This document shows, piece after piece, positions 18,236 through 27,097 of a stretch of DNA of 64,000 bases. The notes under the pieces are model-generated. The model did not search any database, was not told where the DNA came from, and saw nothing but the letters and a program-made list of their open reading frames with translations. Origin of the DNA: Photobacterium sanctipauli (lineage in GTDB: Bacteria > Pseudomonadota > Gammaproteobacteria > Enterobacterales > Vibrionaceae); contig NZ_PYMA01000001.1 of the NCBI RefSeq assembly GCF_003026495.1, forward strand, positions 434,001-498,000. Reading direction: 5' to 3'. A program made the position numbers and the translations under genes. How positions within the stretch are numbered: position 1 is the first letter of the stretch; the number at the start of each line of letters is the position of its first letter.

Positions 18236-19096
18236 TTTGAATAGTTTATCGAGTGTTTGCTCGTAATCGTGATAGCCCAAGTAGTGGTAGAGCTCCTCAC
18301 GGGTTTGCATTTGATCAACCACGTTGCGCTGATGGCCATCTTTCAATAGATGTTGGTAGACATTCAATGCTGCCTGATTCATTGCCCTGAATGCCGACAG
18401 TGGATAAAGCACCATATCTACGCCGCACTCCGCCAGCTCATCGGTACTGAACAATGGGGTTTGGCCAAACTCGGTAATGTTAGCCAGAATCGGCACTTTT
18501 ACCGCATCGGAAAACTGCTTGTATTGCTCCAGCGTATTGATGGCTTCCGGAAAGATCATATCTGCCCCGGCCTCAACACAAGCCTGCGCTCGCTCAATTG
18601 CCGAGTCCATCCCCTCCACAGCGAGTGCATCGGTGCGCGCCATTATCACGAAATCATCATCGACTCTGGCATCGACAGCCGCTTTGATCCTATCAACCAT
18701 TTCTTGTTGGCTAACAATCGCCTTGTTGGGTCGATGCCCGCAGCGCTTTTGAGCGACCTGATCTTCCATATGAACAGCAGCAGCCCCACTTCGTTCCACC
18801 TCTTTGATGGTTCGAGCTATGTTGAACGCCCCGCCAAAGCCCGTATCAATATCAACCATCAAGGGTAGTTTTGTCACGGCGGTAATTCGTCGGACATCTT
18901 CAAGCACATCGTTCAAGGTTGTAATACCTAAATCAGGCAACCCATATGAGGCGTTAGCAATGCCTCCCCCCGATAGGTACACCGCTTGGTGGCCAACCTG
19001 CTCCGCCATCATGGCACAGTAGGGGTTGACGGTCCCGACAATTTGCAACGGGTTGTTATTGGCTACCGCTTGGCGGAAGCGTTTCCCTGGACTCAT
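18227..19096 (-). CDS. prpB: 2-methylisocitrate lyase
   Basis: This 289-residue ICL/PEPM-family enzyme cleaves 2-methylisocitrate to pyruvate and succinate, the last step of the cycle. The family hallmark K-R-C-G-H is present with the catalytic cysteine at C119. The Mg-binding region [10 protein letters not shown] and the [13 protein letters not shown] block are intact. Its ATG overlaps the stop of the upstream GntR regulator gene (ATGA), so translation of the two is coupled. Confidence 0.96.
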   Translation of the reverse strand: MSPGKRFRQAVANNNPLQIVGTVNPYCAMMAEQVGHQAVYLSGGGIANASYGLPDLGITTLNDVLEDVRRITAVTKLPLMVDIDTGFGGAFNIARTIKEVERSGAAAVHMEDQVAQKRCGHRPNKAIVSQQEMVDRIKAAVDARVDDDFVIMARTDALAVEGMDSAIERAQACVEAGADMIFPEAINTLEQYKQFSDAVKVPILANITEFGQTPLFSTDELAECGVDMVLYPLSAFRAMNQAALNVYQHLLKDGHQRNVVDQMQTREELYHYLGYHDYEQTLDKLFKKP

Positions 19097-19806
19097 GAGG
19101 CTGTCTCCTTATCCTTCATCAGCTGTTGTTCGATTAATTGACGGCTTCTCATTATGTGCCGCCGCATCAACATTTCTGCCAACTCTCCATCGCGCTCTTT
19201 TAATGCGCTAAGTAGGTGAAAGTGTTCTTTGAGTGCCTGCTCCGGACGGGAATGAGAACGCTGCGATTGGTAGCGGTACATACGCAACAAATGATAAAGC
19301 TCGTCACAAAGTAGGCTAATTAACTTGGTATTCCGGCTCGCCTTTATCACCCGGTAATGAAAGTCAAAATCACCTTGCTGGTGAAAATATGAGGCCCCTT
19401 CCACTTGTTCTATATGTTGGTGGTGGGCGTCTAGCAAGGTTTCCAATCCAGCGATTTCTTCGTCGGTAATGTGCGCACAAGCAAGCCTTGCCGCCATTCC
19501 TTCAAGCGCTTCGCGAACTGCATAGATTTCAATCAGTTTTTCTTGGCTGAGAGCAACCACTCGTGCCCCTACATGGGGAACCCGCTCAACAAGTCCCATG
19601 GATTCCAATCTCATCATCGCCTCACGCAAAGGGCCACGGCTGACGCCATAATACTTGGCCAATTCCGGCTCCGAGATCTTACTGCCAGCGGGATAGCTAC
19701 CTTTTACAATCTGATCAATTAGCTGCTCGGTGAGGTTTTCTGACTTGGTGCCTTCTTTCTCACCTTGGCTGTCGACACTTTTCAATTTCAAACCTTGCTC
19801 GCTCAT
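19093..19806 (-). CDS. prpR: GntR-family (FCD domain) regulator of the prp operon
   Basis: This 237-residue regulator has an N-terminal winged HTH (residues about 25-95; [29 protein letters not shown]) and a C-terminal FCD effector domain (about 105-225). It is a GntR/FadR-type protein, not the sigma54-dependent PrpR of enterobacteria. The symbol is used by position. It overlaps prpB by 4 bp and heads the operon. Three ATTGTYRACAAT palindromes lie just upstream, the expected autoregulated operator. The effector is probably a methylcitrate-cycle intermediate (inference). Confidence 0.9.
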   Translation of the reverse strand: MSEQGLKLKSVDSQGEKEGTKSENLTEQLIDQIVKGSYPAGSKISEPELAKYYGVSRGPLREAMMRLESMGLVERVPHVGARVVALSQEKLIEIYAVREALEGMAARLACAHITDEEIAGLETLLDAHHQHIEQVEGASYFHQQGDFDFHYRVIKASRNTKLISLLCDELYHLLRMYRYQSQRSHSRPEQALKEHFHLLSALKERDGELAEMLMRRHIMRSRQLIEQQLMKDKETAS

Positions 19807-19809
19807 TAA

Positions 19810-19821
19810 ATTGTCAACAAT
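19810..19821. promoter_or_regulatory. prp operator 1 (ATTGTCAACAAT)
   Basis: This perfect-spaced palindrome lies 4 bp upstream of the GntR start codon. With the copies at 19872 and 19905 it forms a three-site array of the form ATTGT-YR-ACAAT, typical of the TTGT-N2-ACAA sites of GntR/FadR proteins. Confidence 0.75.
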
Positions 19822-19871
19822 TGGTTAAGTTACGAACAAATTTAGCGCTAAAAATCGGCTTTTACAACCTA

Positions 19872-19883
19872 ATTGTTAACAAT
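19872..19883. promoter_or_regulatory. prp operator 2 (ATTGTTAACAAT)
   Basis: This fully symmetrical 12-bp palindrome is 62 bp centre-to-centre from operator 1. It sits in the likely promoter region of the GntR-prpBC-acnD-prpFE operon. Confidence 0.75.
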
Positions 19884-19904
19884 ATGTATTAGACCTTAGT
19901 CTAG

Positions 19905-19916
19905 ATTGTCGACAAT
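19905..19916. promoter_or_regulatory. prp operator 3 (ATTGTCGACAAT)
   Basis: This fully symmetrical palindrome is 33 bp from operator 2 (about three helical turns), next to the terminator of the DMT transporter gene. The spacing would allow cooperative binding on one face of the helix. Confidence 0.7.
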
Positions 19917-19950
19917 AAAAAACGGCAGTGGCTTCTCACCACTGCCGTTT
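19917..19950 (-). terminator. Terminator of the DMT transporter gene
   Basis: An 11-bp perfect stem (AACGGCAGTGG / CCACTGCCGTT) is followed on the minus strand by a T tract. It lies 20 bp past the stop codon at 19971 and directly abuts prp operator 3, insulating the prp promoter. Confidence 0.9.
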
Positions 19951-19970
19951 CATCAATCAGGTATGCTTCG

Positions 19971-20879
19971 TTATGCCGTTGGTTTGGCACTGCCAGCCAG
20001 CGGTTCGGTAGGCATTTCCAACTTCGGTTTACGTTGCGCCAGAATCACACCCGCAAGCACCATGCTGCCGCCAATATAATGGTAAATAGCCAACTGCTCG
20101 CTCAAGGTAATGCTCGCAATGAACGCCGTTAATACCGGCATCAAGTTCATGAACATCGCGGTGCGGTCTGCCCCCAAGATCTCAATGCCTTTCAACCAGC
20201 ACCACGGTGCGAGTACAGAAGCAGGGATTGCGGCATAAGCAATAAGTGGTAACGACTCACTGGTAATGGCCATTCGCTCACTGCTAAATAGCAGCGGCAA
20301 CAACATGACAATCGCGAACAAACCTTGTACATACACAGACTGCCAGTTATTGATTGGCATCTGCCAACGCTTTAGCAATACACAATATAGTGCGTAGACC
20401 ACGGCAGCCAACATCACCAAACCATCACCTTGGGTGATCCCTTGCGATACTAGATTGCTGATGTCACCGTGCCCCAACATAAATACCAAACCAGCCAGCG
20501 ATAACACGGCCCCTACTACCGCCGTAGGTAACAAGCGTTGGCCCAGTAGCGGTACACTCAAGAACATACTGATCAAAGGTACCAGCGAAATAATCAACGA
20601 CATGTTGGTTGCCGTTGTCGTCGCAGCAGCAAAGTAGCCTAACGACTGGTTAAGCACCATGCCCAACAGCGCCAAGAAGGCCAACTTTGATAGATGCGGC
20701 TTGATGATATGGCGCTTTCGCCACACCGATGGCAAAACAAAAGGTGTTAACACCGCCATGGCAAAAAACCAGCGATAAAAAGAGATTGCCCCCGGATCAA
20801 TAACGCTATACGACAGCTTATTGACGATAGCATTCCCCGCCCAAATGCAAACGGTCAATAAAGGAAATAAGTAAAACAT
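19971..20879 (-). CDS. DMT superfamily (EamA) transporter
   Basis: This 302-residue protein has about ten predicted membrane helices in two EamA halves. The first half begins FPLLTVCIWAGNAIVNKLSY. The second contains AYAAIPASVLAPWCWLKGIEILGADRTAMFMNLMPV. Such carriers usually export metabolites or amino acids. The substrate is unknown. It is transcribed alone in the same direction as the prp operon but separated by a strong terminator. Confidence 0.85.
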   Translation of the reverse strand: MFYLFPLLTVCIWAGNAIVNKLSYSVIDPGAISFYRWFFAMAVLTPFVLPSVWRKRHIIKPHLSKLAFLALLGMVLNQSLGYFAAATTTATNMSLIISLVPLISMFLSVPLLGQRLLPTAVVGAVLSLAGLVFMLGHGDISNLVSQGITQGDGLVMLAAVVYALYCVLLKRWQMPINNWQSVYVQGLFAIVMLLPLLFSSERMAITSESLPLIAYAAIPASVLAPWCWLKGIEILGADRTAMFMNLMPVLTAFIASITLSEQLAIYHYIGGSMVLAGVILAQRKPKLEMPTEPLAGSAKPTA

Positions 20880-21641
20880 TGCGTGCCTTTCAAATAGAAG
20901 AAGTTGATGAATTATTCATCTACTGCATATTTTGGCAGGTCATCTGGCAAATAAATATCTCTAAAAAGACATCGTGACTTTATTGTCGGACATTTAATCT
21001 GGGCGACATGAAAAATTAAGAAAAACGAGATTCAATAAACAATGTAAAGCACTGATTTTTAAAATATAAATGAAAATCAACCCAACTCATTCCCAATAAG
21101 AAAGAGTGATAAAGCTCACAGGAACGGGATTGCAGAAGCTACTTTTTAGAGTTTGCCAAAAATAATCGGTCATTTTTTGTCCCTTAACTTTATTCTTCAT
21201 CTATGAGCAAAAACGAAAAAAACCTCTTAAATTCCGCCACAGACACATTATGTTACAAACATAAAAGTCAGGATTTAACCCCATATAAGCACATAAAAAC
21301 AATAATTTCTCACAGCCAACTCATACTCCAAAGTTATATATCCCTAAGTAAACATCATTATTTTACGAATAAAAATTAACTAGTAAATCAACAAAGTAAA
21401 TTACTTTCATATTTATAAAAAGCACATTTATTTCATGGTTTATTGCTCACATTCAAGCAATTCCTTGTCTAAAAAGTACATATGCGAACACTCTTATGCT
21501 TATTTGATCATCAGCACAAAAGCTTAAAAACCAAATGGAAATAACTTTATCTTCTACGCAAAATAACCGCGTTCACTACCTCGAAGGGCCCAGATGTAGT
21601 GTTACATGCTACCTCTATGCATACTTTAGGACTTTATAACG
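20880..21641. other. 762-bp AT-rich intergenic region
   Basis: No convincing gene is visible between the DMT transporter and the lipoprotein. The sequence is markedly AT-rich. A CRP-like element AGTGA-N6-TCACA (9 of 10 consensus positions) lies at 21105-21120, 226 bp upstream of the transporter start and over 500 bp upstream of the lipoprotein. The length suggests a complex promoter or an unrecognised small RNA for the lipoprotein gene. Confidence 0.5.
21105..21120. promoter_or_regulatory. Candidate CRP site
   Basis: AGTGATAAAGCTCACA matches the TGTGA-N6-TCACA CRP consensus at nine of ten positions. It is far from both flanking starts, so its role is uncertain. Confidence 0.3.
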
Positions 21642-23396
21642 ATGAAACATAAGATCGCCGCAGTATTGGTTGCATCAGCACTGGTTGCTGGATGCCAAAG
21701 TGACAACTCAACAGAAAATGCAGATCTCATTATTGGCCTTGGCTTACAGGTTAACTACGAATCTTGTAATGCGCGTTTGCTTCTAGAGCAACGTGTTGAT
21801 CGCGCTTATGCCGTTTCGCTTGAAAAAGAAAATCCGTTTTTCGCCTTTGCTGGTAAGGGTAACCCAACGTCTCTAGAAACATGTTTCGAAAATGGCGAAG
21901 GCTTAACTGAAGCCCAAGCGATGAAAGATTACTTAATGGCTGAATACGGTGTTGCCGAAGATCGCATCGTACTTGAAGAAGAATCTATTTCTACAGATAC
22001 CAATGCCCAAAACCTACTGCCGATCTTGGATGAAATCAGCCGTACGCGTAACATCAACTTTGTTTCTGAATCACTCGTTACCTCGGCTTATCACAACCAC
22101 CGTCAGAGCTGGCAAGACGGTAGCGATAACTCATCGGTTTACTACTTCAATCGTGACTTCGGCGAAGGTACTTTTGTTGATGGTGAGAACGTTTACTCCT
22201 CGAGCGAACTTGCAGAGGAAAAAGTTTGGAGTGAGAGCACTGTTCTAACTTCGGCAACTGGTAGTGATCACTATAACTCTGCTCGTATTATCGGCGATGT
22301 TTCTGGCAATAAACTGCAAGATGCCGTAAAAGTTGATTTCGCTACAGGTCAGGTTTTTTTAGCGACCTCAACAGGCGAAGGCTTCAATGAGCCACAGCTG
22401 CTTCCAACAACTTTCACCGCTACCCACCTTGTTCAGTTAATTGACCTTACTGGTAATGGTTTAGCTGACCTTGTAGGTATGAATGATAATGGCGATATCC
22501 TAGTTGCAGTTAATGATGGTAAGCAAGGCTTCTTGGATGAAGTAAGCTGGGGCAAAGCGAATGGCGGTGTTGACCCACTTGAATCAGCTCAAGAAGAGAA
22601 CGAAGAACCATCAAACCCATTCCCACCAGTCAAGCCTTCAGACTACAACATTGCCTTTGGTAAAGTGCTAGGTAATGACGCAGCTGATCTGGTTGTCTTC
22701 GCTGTAGACGGCACTTATGTTGGACAAAACCAAGGGGATAGCTTTGGCCCACTAACGAAAATTGTTGGTGATTTCGGTTCAGAGAACCTTGTAGATATCG
22801 AAAGTGGTGAAAAATTTGAAGGCAACGATTCGAATTACCCACGCTTTGTCGCCGATGTAACAGGTAACGGCGCGGCTGATATCATCGCCTTCGGCCACAC
22901 AGAGATTTACGTTTCGGTGAATGATGGCAAAGGTAACTTCAGCGAACGTCAAACTTGGCTAAGTGACGATGCAGAGGGCAATGGCGCAAACTTTGTAGCC
23001 GGTACTGCGTTCGCTGAACTAGTTCTTGGTGTCGGCTGGGGACCAGATAGCTACTGGGGTGCACAGTACCCTCGCGGGGTTGCTGATGTGAACGGTAACG
23101 GCCGTGCTGATATCTGGGCTATCGGCGAGCATGGTGTTTATGTAGCTTGGTCTGCGGATATCAATGACGATGGTGCAGGTGACCACTTCGAAAACCTAAA
23201 CAGTGTTTGGGTATACGAATCTAAATGGCGCCATAACAATGAAAATGATACGGCCTACCAGCAATTCACTCCGTACCGTAATTGGGAGCGAGGAGTGCAC
23301 CCACGTATGTTTGGTGACGTAAACGGCAACGGCCGTGCTGACCTAGTTGGCTTTGGCGAGAATGAAGTGTTTGTTGCGGTTTCTGAAAACCCATAA
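21642..23396 (+). CDS. Lipoprotein fusing a DUF218 (YdcF/SanA-like) domain to FG-GAP repeats
   Basis: This 584-residue protein has a signal peptide with lipobox VAGC (C18). Residues about 28-155 resemble DUF218: D-L-I-I-G-L-G strand, EAQAMKDYLMAEYGVAEDRI, the E-S-x-S-T-x-x-N-A block at 114-122 and the T-S-x-Y-H-x-x-R motif at 147-154. Residues about 215-584 hold six FG-GAP/VCBS-like blades with calcium-type loops such as DVNGNGRAD at 482-490 and 559-567. The blades should form a surface beta-propeller. DUF218 proteins normally act in envelope or peptidoglycan biology. I know of no named protein with this fusion. A terminator follows directly. Confidence 0.75.
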   Translation: MKHKIAAVLVASALVAGCQSDNSTENADLIIGLGLQVNYESCNARLLLEQRVDRAYAVSLEKENPFFAFAGKGNPTSLETCFENGEGLTEAQAMKDYLMAEYGVAEDRIVLEEESISTDTNAQNLLPILDEISRTRNINFVSESLVTSAYHNHRQSWQDGSDNSSVYYFNRDFGEGTFVDGENVYSSSELAEEKVWSESTVLTSATGSDHYNSARIIGDVSGNKLQDAVKVDFATGQVFLATSTGEGFNEPQLLPTTFTATHLVQLIDLTGNGLADLVGMNDNGDILVAVNDGKQGFLDEVSWGKANGGVDPLESAQEENEEPSNPFPPVKPSDYNIAFGKVLGNDAADLVVFAVDGTYVGQNQGDSFGPLTKIVGDFGSENLVDIESGEKFEGNDSNYPRFVADVTGNGAADIIAFGHTEIYVSVNDGKGNFSERQTWLSDDAEGNGANFVAGTAFAELVLGVGWGPDSYWGAQYPRGVADVNGNGRADIWAIGEHGVYVAWSADINDDGAGDHFENLNSVWVYESKWRHNNENDTAYQQFTPYRNWERGVHPRMFGDVNGNGRADLVGFGENEVFVAVSENP

Positions 23397-23420
23397 TTAA
23401 CACCACTTTTTAACACCATC

Positions 23421-23446
23421 AAAGGGCTCTCTTCAGAGCCCTTTTT
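23421..23446 (+). terminator. Terminator of the DUF218/FG-GAP lipoprotein gene
   Basis: A perfect 10-bp stem (AAAGGGCTCT / AGAGCCCTTT) with a CTTC loop ends in a T run, 25 bp after the stop codon. Confidence 0.9.
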
Positions 23447-23565
23447 GCATTATGAGAACCAACAAATGGGTTGAACACTCTAATTTCAACTTGCATAGTG
23501 GTCAGACCAGACTATAACTTGAATAATGAATGGTTATTGCAAATTAGTTGGAAAAGGAAGTTTCA

Positions 23566-24021
23566 ATGCGTAAAAACCTCAAGATATATAAGCAGCTTTC
23601 CCGTTTGCCTTTTGGCAACAGCCTTTTTTCGTTCGTTGTTTGTCGTATGGCACCCTACTTCGGCTCCATTAAGCCCAAAGTCACCGATCTCAAGCCCGGC
23701 TATGCGGAAGTCACAATCAAAAAACGCCGCAAAGTGACCAACCACCTCAATACCGTTCACGCTATCGCAATGTGTAATATGGCAGAGCTTGCCGGCGGCA
23801 TGATGACCGATGTATCGGTGCCGGTAAAAAGCCGCTGGATCCCCGTCGGCATGACCGTGGAATACCTAAAAAAAGCAAAGTCAGACCTAACGGCAAAAGC
23901 CATCGGGGACAACATTGACTGGGCGACAGAAGGTGACAAGCTCGTGCCGGTTGAAGTGACTGATACTGAGGGCAATATGGTCTTTCGGGCCGAGATAACC
24001 ATGAATGTCAGGTTAGCCTAA
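23566..24021 (+). CDS. DUF4442 hotdog-fold protein (PaaI-like thioesterase)
   Basis: This 151-residue single-domain protein has the hotdog layout of the DUF4442/PaaI family: KKRRKVTNHLNTVHAIAMCNMAELAGGMM is the long helix region with the N-H-x-x-T-V-H motif, followed by the strands VEYLKKAKSDLTAKA and VPVEVTDTEGNMVFRAEITMNV. Related enzymes hydrolyse acyl-CoA thioesters. The ATG at 23566 has AAAGGAAG upstream. An in-frame TTG at 23548 is less likely. It sits beside an AtoE fatty acid carrier on the opposite strand, consistent with acyl-CoA metabolism. Confidence 0.8.
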   Translation: MRKNLKIYKQLSRLPFGNSLFSFVVCRMAPYFGSIKPKVTDLKPGYAEVTIKKRRKVTNHLNTVHAIAMCNMAELAGGMMTDVSVPVKSRWIPVGMTVEYLKKAKSDLTAKAIGDNIDWATEGDKLVPVEVTDTEGNMVFRAEITMNVRLA

Positions 24022-24041
24022 GCCTAAACTCTTCACACAAA

Positions 24042-24072
24042 AACGCCAAACATAGCTTGTTTGGCGTTTTTT
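24042..24072. terminator. Bidirectional terminator between thioesterase and AtoE genes
   Basis: A perfect 11-bp stem (AACGCCAAACA / TGTTTGGCGTT) with A tract before and T tract after serves both convergent genes. Confidence 0.9.
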
Positions 24073-24105
24073 CTTCATCATGCCAGCTAAGGCAAAACTT
24101 ACCGA

Positions 24106-25491
24106 TTAGAAGATCAACAAGCCTAATCCTATGATGGTGCCCGATGCGAACAAGGATATGATACAGAAGCCCATAATATCCTTCGCGTTCAAACCGGCGA
24201 TGCTCAATGCGGGTAATGCCCAGAACGGCTGGATCATATTAGTCCATGCATCACCCCAGGCAATTGCCATGGCTGTTTTGGCAGCGGGTACACCCAGCTC
24301 TGCACCGGCAGGCATCATGATCGGCGCCTGAACCGCCCATTGACCACCACCAGAGGGCACAAAGAAGTTAACGATACCAGCACTGATAAAGGTAAATAGC
24401 GGGAAAGTGTACTCATTGGAAATACTGACGAACATGTCCGACATCGCGCCAGCAAGTGACACACCTTCAGGGCCTTTGGCAACCATCATGCCCATGATCC
24501 CGGCATAGAATGGGAACTGCAATAAGATACCTGCGGTATTCTTGGTGCCCTCAGCCACCGCTTTCAATAAACGCTTTGGTGTTCCGTGCAACAAAATAGC
24601 TGTGAACAGGAAGATAAAGTTCACGATGTTTAAGTTCAGGGCAAAGCCGTTGTCGCTGAAATAGCTCACGATGTAGGTAAAGCCCAGCAGTGCCAACAAA
24701 CGGTTAACCCAAGGGCTTTGCTCTAGCCTTTCTGCAGGGGTCAGTTTGCTTTTATCTACTTCCTCTTCTTCTTTGTCATCTTGCAATAAATCAGGCGAAA
24801 TAGAGACCACCTGATCGGCGGCAGGGTGCATAGAGCGATTCAATAAAGGGATAACAACCAGCATGGCCAATACAATGATCAGGTTCATGCTAGAAAAAAG
24901 GGTTTCGCTCGTTGGGATAGGCGAAGTAACGGCACCTGAGGTCACGGCTTCTAAATTGCTACCTGAAGCAATGGCAAGCGGCACAGAGCCAGATAAGCCG
25001 GCATGCCAGAATAAGAAGCCGGTATAAGCCGAAGCAATCAACAGACGGTAGTCGACACCTTTTACTTTAGCTGCCAACTCACGGGCAAAAATTGCCCCGA
25101 CAACCAGACCGAATCCCCAATTGATCCAGCAGGCAATCGCCGACACAACCGTCACTATCAAAATCGCATGGCCCGGTGTCTTGGCCGTCATCGCTAAGTA
25201 AGAGAGTCCACGGCGAAATACTGGTGCTGACGCCATCGCATGGCCTGTCACCACCACCAGTGCCATCTGCATGGCAAAGGTTAACAGCTTCCAAAAACCA
25301 CCCGAGAATGCATCGACCATCTGCATTGGGCTCTGCTGAGTAACCGGCATTGCAATAAGGAATACAACAAACGTCAGTATTGCAGCAAAAAGAAATGGAT
25401 CAGGTAAATAGCGCTGTACGATTGCAGTACATACCGATGAAAAGCGCTGAAGCAAGGTGGGTTTCTGATAGGGGAGCGTTTCAGTGGACAT
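24106..25491 (-). CDS. atoE: Short-chain fatty acid transporter (AtoE family)
   Basis: This 461-residue membrane carrier matches AtoE: RYLPDPFLFAAILTFVVFL at the N-terminus, the central ACWINWGFGLVVGAIFAREL, the conserved FFVPSGGGQWAVQAPIMMPA and the late GDAWTNMIQPFWALPAL. AtoE proteins import short-chain fatty acids such as butyrate or acetoacetate. Here it lies 4 kb from a complete propionate operon, so propionate or butyrate is a likely substrate (inference). About eleven membrane helices are visible, with a charged cytoplasmic loop (DDKEEEEVDKSK) in the middle. Confidence 0.88.
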   Translation of the reverse strand: MSTETLPYQKPTLLQRFSSVCTAIVQRYLPDPFLFAAILTFVVFLIAMPVTQQSPMQMVDAFSGGFWKLLTFAMQMALVVVTGHAMASAPVFRRGLSYLAMTAKTPGHAILIVTVVSAIACWINWGFGLVVGAIFARELAAKVKGVDYRLLIASAYTGFLFWHAGLSGSVPLAIASGSNLEAVTSGAVTSPIPTSETLFSSMNLIIVLAMLVVIPLLNRSMHPAADQVVSISPDLLQDDKEEEEVDKSKLTPAERLEQSPWVNRLLALLGFTYIVSYFSDNGFALNLNIVNFIFLFTAILLHGTPKRLLKAVAEGTKNTAGILLQFPFYAGIMGMMVAKGPEGVSLAGAMSDMFVSISNEYTFPLFTFISAGIVNFFVPSGGGQWAVQAPIMMPAGAELGVPAAKTAMAIAWGDAWTNMIQPFWALPALSIAGLNAKDIMGFCIISLFASGTIIGLGLLIF

Positions 25492-25734
25492 ATCTATCTC
25501 CTTGATGTTCCTTTGAAATACATGGCAGCTAATGATGCTTTGTAATTAATTTGTTAATTAGCTTAGGACGATTGCAACTGAATCAAGTAATAATTGATAG
25601 ATCTATTTTCAGGAAGTCGCTTTGCAAATATAGGAAGCAAAAATGAGAGGAAACAAATGTGCCAACCGAATGGCTGGCACTAGAATATGTCATTAATGGG
25701 GGAATAGACTCCCTGCTAGCTCAACACAAAGCTA

Positions 25735-26217
25735 TCAAGCCGTTCGCTCCAACTCCGCCTCGGCAGGCGGTAACCAATGGAACATATAATCAAACAGCTC
25801 CTGCTCGGTTGGACGCCCCATTTTACCTCGAATTAACGAACTCATATCAAGTAAGTGATCAACCTTTGCGGTTGGTTGATATGTCTCATGGTAACGCCTT
25901 AAAAGCGGGGAGTGCTTGATATAAAAATTGGCCGCAGACACTGCCTCTTCAAAGCTGTCATGTTCAGATATCTTTCGCGGGCAATCCCAAGTTGCACCGT
26001 CAAGAACGTAAACGCCAATCAAGCCGCTTTCTTCATAGACCAGTTCATCAATGTAAGGGACATTCCACCATTCGATAATTTCATGATGGGTGCGGTTCTC
26101 GTTCAGAACATCTGCGCAAGGAAATAGGTGCTCAGTATCCCGCTGTTTTATCGGGATACGACAATTTGTAAAGTTCATAGCCAACCAGTGTAAAATGTCT
26201 TTCTTTTTATATGCCAC
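25735..26217 (-). CDS. Hypothetical protein
   Basis: I do not recognise this 160-residue protein. It is soluble with no signal peptide. It starts with a basic helix (MAYKKKDILHWLAMNF), is rich in Trp, Tyr and His, and carries a C-terminal segment DMSSLIRGKMGRPTEQELFDYMFHWLPP that may be a helical domain. The only other in-frame ATG near the start is at residue 14. The neighbours (AtoE carrier, exonuclease) do not indicate a role. The flanks of about 240 bp on each side are AT-rich and hold no gene. Confidence 0.6.
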   Translation of the reverse strand: MAYKKKDILHWLAMNFTNCRIPIKQRDTEHLFPCADVLNENRTHHEIIEWWNVPYIDELVYEESGLIGVYVLDGATWDCPRKISEHDSFEEAVSAANFYIKHSPLLRRYHETYQPTAKVDHLLDMSSLIRGKMGRPTEQELFDYMFHWLPPAEAELERTA

Positions 26218-26456
26218 TAGTTTATTAAAAGCGTTATCTGTGTCAAATCCACAGCAATAATTTTCTTTTATAGATCAAATAACAATGCAAAAAGTTGGAA
26301 AAGCATCACGTATTGGCATGATACCGTATGGAAAAGTTAAGGTATGAAAAGCTGTACAGTTTGAGAGGTTATTAGATGATAGGGCTTTAAGGGCTTTTTA
26401 ACAAAAGAGAATCATGGGGCACAGCAGGTAGGGTGCCCCAAATTAGTATCGATACG

Positions 26457-27008
26457 TTACTCGGAACCTTCACTTGGCAAAAACATGGTTCTAGCAAGGC
26501 GTGCCAAATTATAGGCATCATCGTAGCCCGAGTGCTGACGACCTTCCCACTCAATACCAGCCACTTCCATCGCATAACGCTGACCACAGCGTTTGTTCTT
26601 CACATGGCGCTGGAGCTTAAACAAGGTGGCTAAGTTCAAAAACTCATTGAACGGTACCTTGATCCCCTTCTCTTTGCATTCTTGGCGCAAGATGAGGTCA
26701 TCTCGTCCCCAAGCCGCATAGATCTTATGGCGACCACCAAACTTTTGTTCAACCGACTTTAGGATGGTTGCCAATGGCTTACCGTTCTTCTCGATAACTT
26801 CCGGCTTGATGCCCGTCAACTCGGTACAAAATTGCGACACTTCATCATGCTCGGGTTTTACAAAGTGCTGAGCACGTCGGACAATTTCACCGTTTGTCAG
26901 ATCAAGTTCGGCGACCCCGATTTCTATGATCTCGCCTGTTCTTGACTCCCGACCATCGTTCCAACAGCACATTTCGAGATCAAAACAGACAATACGATTA
27001 AAATTCAT
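26457..27008 (-). CDS. DEDDh 3'-5' exonuclease
   Basis: This 183-residue exonuclease shows all acidic motifs: FDLEMCCWNDG (Exo I, D-x-E), AAWGRDDLILRQE (Exo II) and HSGYDDAYNLARL (Exo III, H-x4-D). The spacing matches ERI-1/KapD-type RNase T-fold exonucleases, which trim RNA or single-stranded DNA. The ATG at 27008 follows GGAAGTAAG. Upstream codons to 27053 would add 15 unrelated residues. It is monocistronic. Confidence 0.85.
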   Translation of the reverse strand: MNFNRIVCFDLEMCCWNDGRESRTGEIIEIGVAELDLTNGEIVRRAQHFVKPEHDEVSQFCTELTGIKPEVIEKNGKPLATILKSVEQKFGGRHKIYAAWGRDDLILRQECKEKGIKVPFNEFLNLATLFKLQRHVKNKRCGQRYAMEVAGIEWEGRQHSGYDDAYNLARLARTMFLPSEGSE

Positions 27009-27097
27009 CTTACTTCCGGACTTAACACTAAAACGAGCGGTGAAGCATAGCACTTAGCAGCGGATTCAACAAAGGGAAGCGCGGGGTAAACCCGCCC

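Noticed and set aside
18350-18868. A plus-strand frame of 172 codons opposite prpB.
   Set aside because: It overlaps the clear prpB coding sequence and resembles no protein.
21203-21379. A 58-codon ORF in the long AT-rich gap before the DUF218/FG-GAP lipoprotein.
   Set aside because: It has no ribosome-binding site, is Lys/Asn/His/Ser-rich as expected of AT-rich non-coding DNA, and shows no motif.
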